The translations under genes and the position numbers were made by a program. Positions 58,364-64,000 of a DNA stretch of 64,000 nt are shown one piece after another. This DNA comes from SW10 sp965657795. Its GTDB lineage: Bacteria > Verrucomicrobiota > Verrucomicrobiia > Verrucomicrobiales > Akkermansiaceae. Each line of letters begins with the position of its first letter. Positions within the stretch are counted from its first letter, which is position 1. The notes under the pieces were generated by a model, which was given only the letters and a program-made list of their open reading frames with translations, did no database searches and had not been told where the DNA came from. The stretch spans positions 1-64,000 of the forward strand of contig CBFHQJ010000001.1 of assembly GCA_965657795.1 (NCBI GenBank), given 5' to 3'.

Positions 58364-59839
58364 CTAGGAAAGGATGTCTTTGACGACGTGTCCGTGGACG
58401 TCGGTGAGGCGGTATTGGCGGCCCTGGAATTTATAGGTGAGCTTGGTGTGGTCGATGCCGAGTTGGTGAAAGAGAGTCGCGTGAAGGTCGTGGACGTGGA
58501 CGGCCTCCTTGTGGTGTTTGGTGGGGTGGGCTTCGATGGGTGCGCCGTTCTTGTCGACGAGGTTGTAGCAGAAGTCATCGGTCTGTCCGAAGGTGGTGCC
58601 TGGCTTGATGCCGCCGCCGGCAGCCCAGAGGGAGAAACATCGCGGGTGGTGGTCACGACCATAGTTTTCGCGGGTAAGCTTGCCCTGGCAGTATGAGGTT
58701 CGTCCGAATTCTCCGCCCCAGACGACGAGGGTGTCATCGAGGAGACCGCGCATTTTGAGGTCCTTGATGAGGGCGGCGGTGGGTTGGTCGGCGTCGTAGC
58801 ATTGGCCGGAAAGCTGTTTGGGAAGGGTGAAGTGTTGATCCCAGCCCATATGGTAAAGTTGCACGAAGCGGACGTCGCGCTCTGCGAGTCGGCGGGCCAT
58901 GAGGCAGTTGTAGGCGTAGGTGCCGCGCTTTTTGACTTCGGGTCCGTACATGTTAAGGACGGATTCGGGCTCGTCGGAGATGTCAGTGAGCTCCGGAACC
59001 GAGGTTTGCATGCGGTAGGCTAGTTCGTATTGCTGGATGCGGGTGTCGATTTCGGGATCGGCGAATTCGGCGAGTTTCTTTTCGTTGAGTTCGGCAAGGT
59101 CATCGAGCATCTTTCGGCGTGCCGAGGCGGAGTAACCGGCAGGGTTGGAGAGGTAGAGAACCGGGTCGCCGACGGACATGAATTTCACGCCGGCGTGTTT
59201 GGTCGGGAGGAAGCCGGATCCCCAGAGGCGATCATAGAGGGGTTGGCAGTTGGGTCGTCCGGTGCCACGGGAGACCATGGAGACGAAATCGGGGAGGTTT
59301 TTGTTTTCGGACCCGAGGCCGTAGCTGAGCCACGCTCCCATGGAGGGGCGTCCGGGGATTTGGGAGCCGGATTGGAAAAAGGTGATGGCGGGGTCGTGGT
59401 TGATGGCCTCGGTGTACATCGACCGGATGAGGCAGATGTCATCGGCGAGGCCGGAGATGTGGGGCAGGAGTTCCGAAATTTCCGTGCCGGATTTGCCGTG
59501 TTTTTTGAATTTGTATTTGGTGCCGGCAATGGGGAAGGATTTCTGGCCCGCGGTCATGCCGGTTTTTCGCTGGTTGAGGTCCACGAAGTCTCCGAGTTCC
59601 CTGCCGTGGTGTTCCTGGAGTTTTGGTTTGTAGTCGAAGAGGTCCTGGGGGGAGGGCGCCCCGGATTGGAAGAGGTAGATCATGCGTTTCGCCTTGGGCT
59701 CGGGCGCAGCAGCTGGTTTTTCACCAAAACTGTTGCCCAGCATGGAGGAGAGGGCGGCGACACCGATGCCGGAGGCGGACTTGCCGAAAAAGTGGCGTCG
59801 GTTGACGAGAAGCTGGGATTGGGAAAAGGGATCGGTCAT
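58364..59839 (-). CDS. DUF1501 (sulfatase-fold) protein, partner of the DUF1553 protein
   Basis: 491 residues with a Tat-type leader (VNRRHFFGKSASGIGVAALS). The core has the DUF1501 features: RMIYLFQSGAPSPQDLFDYK, LLPHISGLADDICLIRSMYT, NHDPAITFFQSGSQIPGRPS, VVWGGEFGRTSYCQGK and the metal-binding-looking GRDHHPRCFSLWAAGGGIKP. It belongs to the alkaline-phosphatase/sulfatase superfamily by fold, without the sulfatase CxPSR. It is first of a two-gene unit with DUF1553. The ~145 bp upstream to the inverted repeat should hold the promoter. Confidence 0.92.
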   Translation of the reverse strand: MTDPFSQSQLLVNRRHFFGKSASGIGVAALSSMLGNSFGEKPAAAPEPKAKRMIYLFQSGAPSPQDLFDYKPKLQEHHGRELGDFVDLNQRKTGMTAGQKSFPIAGTKYKFKKHGKSGTEISELLPHISGLADDICLIRSMYTEAINHDPAITFFQSGSQIPGRPSMGAWLSYGLGSENKNLPDFVSMVSRGTGRPNCQPLYDRLWGSGFLPTKHAGVKFMSVGDPVLYLSNPAGYSASARRKMLDDLAELNEKKLAEFADPEIDTRIQQYELAYRMQTSVPELTDISDEPESVLNMYGPEVKKRGTYAYNCLMARRLAERDVRFVQLYHMGWDQHFTLPKQLSGQCYDADQPTAALIKDLKMRGLLDDTLVVWGGEFGRTSYCQGKLTRENYGRDHHPRCFSLWAAGGGIKPGTTFGQTDDFCYNLVDKNGAPIEAHPTKHHKEAVHVHDLHATLFHQLGIDHTKLTYKFQGRQYRLTDVHGHVVKDILS

Positions 59840-59984
59840 GATGACGATTGGCGGGAAGTCTCTATTTTCACCCGTGGTAATACTACTCTCGTGCGAAAAC
59901 TCTTTGTGAGATTTTTTGATTTTTCTATCTCATCCTGAAGTCCTTCCTTTTCAAGCTCCTAGGAAAAATCCGGGGGGATGTCCC

Positions 59985-60024
59985 AGCTGGATGACCCTGT
60001 GGTGATCTGCAGGGTCATCCAGCT
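59985..60024. repeat. Long perfect inverted repeat before the truncated PEP-CTERM gene
   Basis: AGCTGGATGACCCTG (59985-59999) and its exact reverse complement (60010-60024) enclose ten bases. With one bulged base the stem extends by TCCC/GGGA to about 19 bp. There is no T-run on either strand. It stands in a 270-bp gap between the DUF1501 start and the truncated gene and could be a repeat element or a relic of an insertion end. Confidence 0.7.
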
Positions 60025-60110
60025 AGGGAAAAGTTTGACATAAGGCTAGTACTTTTTTGAACACCTGAAACACTGGCTCCGGTTCCTGGGACCACTTCAC
60101 CACCGCCGCC

Positions 60111-60728
60111 TTGGCCAGTGGAGAAGTGATGTATGAACTCGGGATCTTTCAAAATGCGGACGGTAGCGAATTCATTCCAACCTATGCCAACGCGGATGAA
60201 TGGGCAGATCGCTGGGTGGTTTTCGAAGCCAATGATGGGACAACGGATAGCGCCACCTCGGGTTACGATGGCACTGCCAGATACTTTGGGAACATCGCTT
60301 CGATGGGAGATCAGGACGATCAGGTCACCAGTGTCAGCAGCTCCGAAAGCGGTGGTAAAGTCGTGGCAGGATATCAGGCCTACATTTGGGGATTTGACAC
60401 CAAAGATCTCGATGGGCCGGAGCAACCCGAATGGTTCCTGGTCACCGGAAAAGATGGCGGAGCCACCGGAGCGACCTCCAACAACTGGGTCGTGCCCGAT
60501 AGTTCCGCCACCAACAATATCAGCTTTGACATCCAGTGGGATATCGCCTCGGCGAGCGAAGCGATCGTTGGGTGGATTGATAATAATATTGGAGCTGGAG
60601 GAATGGTGGACCCGGTTCCGGGAGGGAGCTTTGATCCCTCGGATCACCAGTTCGCCACCGTGCCCGAGCCAGGCAGCGCGGTGCTGCTCCTGATCACCAC
60701 CCTGGGCCTGCTCCGCCGCAAGCGCTAG
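60111..60728 (+). CDS. PEP-CTERM protein lacking its N-terminus (probable gene remnant)
   Basis: 205 residues ending in a full sorting tail (VPEPGSAVLLLITTLGLLRR, then KR). The body is a typical PEP-CTERM passenger (YELGIFQNADGSEFIPTYAN, PEWFLVTGKDGGATGATSNN). No signal peptide precedes it. The frame is open and protein-like (TGSGSWDHFTTAALASGEV) back to a TGA near 60068 without any ATG. A PEP-CTERM protein without export signal cannot be sorted, so the 5' end has probably been lost. A start at ATG 60129 is possible. It has its own terminator. Confidence 0.65.
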   Translation: MASGEVMYELGIFQNADGSEFIPTYANADEWADRWVVFEANDGTTDSATSGYDGTARYFGNIASMGDQDDQVTSVSSSESGGKVVAGYQAYIWGFDTKDLDGPEQPEWFLVTGKDGGATGATSNNWVVPDSSATNNISFDIQWDIASASEAIVGWIDNNIGAGGMVDPVPGGSFDPSDHQFATVPEPGSAVLLLITTLGLLRRKR

Positions 60729-60757
60729 GCACATCGCGTAAACGAACCGAAATTTTC

Positions 60758-60792
60758 AGGCACCGGTCTTCTTTGAGGCTGGTGCCTTTTTT
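60758..60792 (+). terminator. Terminator after the truncated PEP-CTERM gene
   Basis: AGGCACC pairs with GGTGCCT and the stem continues through GGTCTT/GAGGCT with G-T pairs (60758-60770 and 60775-60787), loop CTTT, then TTTTT. Confidence 0.85.
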
Positions 60793-60877
60793 ATACAATG
60801 CCCGGAAAAGGGGACAAAATGCCGGGTTTCGAGACTTCCGGCTTTTGGTCTGAGTTTTCAGCCGCCAAGCTGACCCT

Positions 60878-61705
60878 ATGAAACTACATTGTCTCACGTC
60901 TGGAACTTTGCTTGAAAAAGATGACACTTGGTCTGCTGTGGAGAATGATCTTTTGACGAAGCTTTTCCAATCGCAGGCGGGGGAGGTCGAAGGTATTTTG
61001 GAGGAAGCGAATACCAGCACGCCGACGGAGAGGGATGGAAAGATTCTACCACCGGTTCCGGCTGATGCCGAAATCTGGGCGGCAGGAGTGACATACTTGC
61101 GATCAAAGTCTGCCCGGATGGAAGAGTCCGAAAAGGCGGGTGGCGATGTCTTTTATGATATGGTCTATGATGCGGAGCGGCCGGAGTTGTTTTTCAAAGC
61201 GATGGGTTCCCGGGCGGTCGGCGGAGGTGGTGAAATTCGTGTGAGAGAGGATTCCTCCTGGGATGTGCCTGAGCCGGAACTGACTTTGGCCATCAATGCG
61301 GGTGGAGAGATCTTTGGATTCACGGTGGGGAATGATGTCAGCTCACGGTCGATTGAGGGAGAGAATCCTCTCTACCTGCCGCAGGCCAAGGTCTATCGGG
61401 GCAGCTGTGCAGTCGGGCCGTGTTTGTTGCTGGGGCGGAAAGCTTTGAAGGAGAATGCGGCAATCAAACTGACGATCACGCGGGGTGGCGAACTTGTTTT
61501 CGATGATGCCACCGACTTGACCCAGCTGAAGCGGAGCTTGGAGGAATTGGTGGAGTTTCTCTACCGGGAGCTCGATTTTCCGAATGGGGCGATGTTAATG
61601 ACGGGGACGGGATTGGTGCCGGGATCTGATTTCACGCTGGCCTCCGGAGACGTGGTGGCGATCGAGATCGAGGGCGTGGGAGTTCTCGAAAACGTGGTCG
61701 CCTGA
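60878..61705 (+). CDS. Fumarylacetoacetate hydrolase-family protein
   Basis: 275 residues. The FAH fold is seen from ~residue 65: IWAAGVTYLRSKSARMEES, RELFFK-type region ERPELFFKAMG, metal ligands in VPEPELTLAIN, GFTVGNDVSSRSIEGENPLY, and LMTGTGLVPGSDFTLASGDV near the end. Members hydrolyse or decarboxylate 2-keto acids from sugar or aromatic catabolism (for example 2-keto-3-deoxy-sugar acid dehydratases). The GENPLYLPQAKVYRGSCAVG loop is typical of the sugar-acid subgroup, as inference. Confidence 0.88.
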   Translation: MKLHCLTSGTLLEKDDTWSAVENDLLTKLFQSQAGEVEGILEEANTSTPTERDGKILPPVPADAEIWAAGVTYLRSKSARMEESEKAGGDVFYDMVYDAERPELFFKAMGSRAVGGGGEIRVREDSSWDVPEPELTLAINAGGEIFGFTVGNDVSSRSIEGENPLYLPQAKVYRGSCAVGPCLLLGRKALKENAAIKLTITRGGELVFDDATDLTQLKRSLEELVEFLYRELDFPNGAMLMTGTGLVPGSDFTLASGDVVAIEIEGVGVLENVVA

Positions 61706-61786
61706 TGGACAAGCGCTTTTGTGGATTGCCCTGGGATCTTTCCTGAAATAAGGTCGGTTTTTATGCCGTAGGTGGCAGTCCGATCT

Positions 61787-64000
61787 ATGAAGTTTCTTCT
61801 TCCCATACTCGCCTTAAGTTCCGTGGCTTCCGCCCAAAAGGAGGCCCGCTTTGTCCGGATTGAGCTCCCCGGCAAAGGCCGCACGCTGACCCTCGCTGAA
61901 GTCGAGGTGTTGGCTGGTGGCAAAAATATTGCCCGCTCCGGGAAAGCCAGTCAGTCCACAACCTCAAACAATGCCGGTGCCGAGCGCGCTATTGATGGCA
62001 ATAAGAAGCCTGACTTTAATTCAGGAGGTCAAACTCATACTTCGGAGGGTAAGAAGGACGCTTGGTGGGAGCTTGATCTCGGCAAGGCCGCTAAGATCGA
62101 TTCAATCTCAGTTTGGAATCGCAACGAGGGTGATCTCGGCAAGCGGCTGGACGGTTTTACCCTGACCTTGCTCGATGCCCGGAAGAAGGCGGTTTTTCAA
62201 TCCAAGAATGTGACGGCTCCTGAATCGGCAGTGGTATTTGATCTCAACAAAGGGGGCGATGTCGCCTATGTCGGAGCTGATGGAAAGGTCGTTAAGACGG
62301 TGAGCGTGCCAGCTGGTTATCGGGACCCCTCTCCCTTCAAATTTCAGAAAGGCGATACGGTTGCCATTATAGGGAATGGCCTCGCTGACCGAATGCAGCA
62401 CGATGGTTGGACTGAAACTCTCATCCAGTCCGCAGCTCCCGGAATGGAGCTGAAGTTCCGTAATATGAGCCTCACCGGGGATCGTCCCAATAAATATCCC
62501 CGTTCTCGTGGATTCACTCCGATGCCAAAATACCTCCAGGAGGTTGGTGCTGATGTCATCATTGCGATGTTTGGTTACAACGAGTCTTTCGATACCAAGC
62601 CCGAGGACCATGAAAAGAATCTCACAAAGATGATCGCGGAATTCCGCAAGGCGATGCCGAACGGAGAAAGCTTTCCTCGCATCGTTCTCTGCAGCCCGAT
62701 CGGACATGAAAACCTCCGCGACCGCAATCTTCCAACTGGTCGGGCCAACAACAAGCGCCTTCTCGCCATCACCGAAGCCACTCGTGTGGCTGCTGATAAA
62801 AACGGGGTGGCCTTCATCGACCTTTATCATCCGTCGATCCAGCTTTATGGCACCGCCAAGTCGCCATTGACTCTTAATGGAATCCACTTAAACGAAGACG
62901 GAAACCGGCTCATCGGTGAAGTGCTGGCGAAGGAGCTTTTGAAGAAGGAGATCACCGCTTCCCCCAGTCAGCAGCCGCTTCGCGAAGCGGTGCTCGATAA
63001 GAACTGGCACTGGCACAACCGCTACCGCGCGACCGATGGAAATGATGTTTGGGGCGGGCGTTCCGGGTTGAAGTTTGTCGATGGTCAGACCAATGCGGTT
63101 GTTCTTCAGCACGAACTCAAAATGCTCGATGTCATGACTGCGAATCGAGATCCTTTGATTTGGGCCAAGTCGAAGGGCGAAAACTACAAGGTGGATGATA
63201 GTAATACCCCGGAGCCAATTCCGGTCATCTCCAATGTTGGTGGAGGATCCCGTAGTTCGAGCAAGGCCAAGGAAGGCAATCTAGAGTATATCAGTGGTGA
63301 AGAGGGTATCAAGAAACTGGACGTCCCCGAGGGCTTTGAGGTTAATCTTTTCGCTGACGAAAAAATGTTCCCCGAGCTGGCCAACCCGGTCCAGCTTCAG
63401 GTCGACGGGAAAGGACGGCTTTGGGCCGCCGCCTGGGCCACCTACCCGAAGTGGGAGCCTCTCAAGGAAATGAATGATTCACTTCTTATCCTCGAAGATA
63501 CGGATAATGATGGTAAGGCCGACAAGGTGAAGGAATTTGCCAAAGTTCATAATCCACTGGGATTTGAGTTTTGGAATGGTGGCGTCATCGTAACCAGTCA
63601 GCCCGATATCATTTTCCTCAAGGATACCGATGGTGATGACGTTGCCGACGTGCGCTACGTCATTATGCAGGGGATAGGATCTTCAGATACCCACCACGCC
63701 GCCAACAATCTCATCTTCGGGCCGGATGGCGGGATCTACTGGCAGAGTGGAGTTTTCCTTCAGCATAACCACGAGACTCCCTGGGGACCATCATTGACGA
63801 GTGGTTCTTCGGCAATGTATCGCTTCGATCCGCGCCGTTATACTGTTTCTCTTGTTGCCGGAAATAGCCCGAACCCGCACGGCACCAGTTTTGATCAGTG
63901 GGGTTACCTTTATGCCAACGATGGCACGGGGGGCCGATCCTATCAGGTGCGGCCGAACGGAAATGGCTTTAAGATGTTCCCTCTCGTTAACAAAGAAGTC
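61787..64000 (+). CDS. Exported F5/8C + SGNH hydrolase + PVC-type dehydrogenase protein (3' end beyond window)
   Basis: Open from ATG 61787 to the edge, 738 codons and continuing. Signal peptide (KFLLPILALSSVASAQ). An F5/8-type-C-like domain (~20-150, RFVRIELPGKGRTLTLAEVE, AWWELDLGKAAKIDSISVWN) is followed by an SGNH/GDSL hydrolase domain (~190-390). The latter has degenerate block I GNGLADRMQHDGW, GADVIIAMFGYNES and block V NGIHLNEDGNRL. Next comes the start of a PVC-type membrane-bound dehydrogenase beta-propeller (~510 on, FEVNLFADEKMFPELANPVQ, DTDNDGKADKVKEFA, GSSDTHHAANNLIFGPDGGI). Relatives end in a CxxCH heme domain, not visible here. Likely acts on extracellular carbohydrate. Confidence 0.88.
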   Translation, partial: MKFLLPILALSSVASAQKEARFVRIELPGKGRTLTLAEVEVLAGGKNIARSGKASQSTTSNNAGAERAIDGNKKPDFNSGGQTHTSEGKKDAWWELDLGKAAKIDSISVWNRNEGDLGKRLDGFTLTLLDARKKAVFQSKNVTAPESAVVFDLNKGGDVAYVGADGKVVKTVSVPAGYRDPSPFKFQKGDTVAIIGNGLADRMQHDGWTETLIQSAAPGMELKFRNMSLTGDRPNKYPRSRGFTPMPKYLQEVGADVIIAMFGYNESFDTKPEDHEKNLTKMIAEFRKAMPNGESFPRIVLCSPIGHENLRDRNLPTGRANNKRLLAITEATRVAADKNGVAFIDLYHPSIQLYGTAKSPLTLNGIHLNEDGNRLIGEVLAKELLKKEITASPSQQPLREAVLDKNWHWHNRYRATDGNDVWGGRSGLKFVDGQTNAVVLQHELKMLDVMTANRDPLIWAKSKGENYKVDDSNTPEPIPVISNVGGGSRSSSKAKEGNLEYISGEEGIKKLDVPEGFEVNLFADEKMFPELANPVQLQVDGKGRLWAAAWATYPKWEPLKEMNDSLLILEDTDNDGKADKVKEFAKVHNPLGFEFWNGGVIVTSQPDIIFLKDTDGDDVADVRYVIMQGIGSSDTHHAANNLIFGPDGGIYWQSGVFLQHNHETPWGPSLTSGSSAMYRFDPRRYTVSLVAGNSPNPHGTSFDQWGYLYANDGTGGRSYQVRPNGNGFKMFPLVNKEV

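Noticed and set aside
57150..58367. 405-codon open frame antisense to the DUF1553 gene
   Set aside because: Val/Gly/Phe-rich shadow composition and no motifs, against a full-length conserved protein on the other strand.
1..64000. tRNA, rRNA, CRISPR arrays, intact insertion sequences
   Set aside because: None recognised on reading both strands. A covariance scan for tRNAs and small RNAs was not possible here.

Overview
The window reads as chromosome of a free-living, probably marine member of the Verrucomicrobiota (order Verrucomicrobiales; inferred from gene content, no rRNA present). Supporting signs are the DUF1549/DUF1553 cytochrome plus DUF1501 gene pair, a PVC-type dehydrogenase protein, a sulfatase, short PEP-CTERM tails ending in LLRRRR, a TSP3/LamG surface protein and a CSLREA-type beta-helix protein. 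Gene density is high. I saw no rRNA, tRNA, CRISPR array or intact insertion sequence.

Layout. 1-2.8 kb: a frameshifted beta-helix surface gene sits between rluE and a 48-bp relic of an rluE-like 3' end. 2.9-12.6 kb: an orphan pyruvate dehydrogenase E2, small hypothetical proteins, a histone-H1-like DUF2934 protein, an FGE-fold lipoprotein and two sugar-catabolism-type enzymes. 12.6-14.4 kb: exbB-exbD-tonB. 14.5-19.5 kb: a PEP-CTERM protein, a secreted unknown, an HNH endonuclease and a second, divergent ExbB/ExbD-like cluster with an unusual third partner and a membrane zinc-ribbon protein. 19.5-26.2 kb: fabF, a DUF2314 protein and menD-tpiA-menF (menaquinone genes around triosephosphate isomerase).

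26.3-34.3 kb: a GNAT protein, a thioredoxin-fold gene interrupted by an in-frame UGA exactly at the first redox cysteine (W-UGA-G-P-C) with a SECIS-like hairpin behind it, a Ski2-type helicase, a PL10 pectate lyase and feoA-feoB-FeoB-associated protein. 34.5-40.6 kb: a heavy-metal RND efflux operon led by a small Cys-rich exported protein. 40.6-43.7 kb: asparaginase-like hydrolase, argD and a DMT transporter behind a palindrome-rich leader. 44-47.4 kb: murG and a murC-murB fusion. 47.8-64 kb: sulfatase, TSP3/LamG protein, mutS, lipoprotein hydrolase, the DUF1553/DUF1501 pair, an N-terminally truncated PEP-CTERM gene, a fumarylacetoacetate-hydrolase-family enzyme and a large exported F5/8C-SGNH-dehydrogenase protein cut by the right edge.

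The strongest candidate for something undescribed is the probable selenoprotein at 27200-28258. Next are the second ExbBD-like cluster at 17297-19482 and the gene cassette flanked by copies of the rluE tail at 496-2258.
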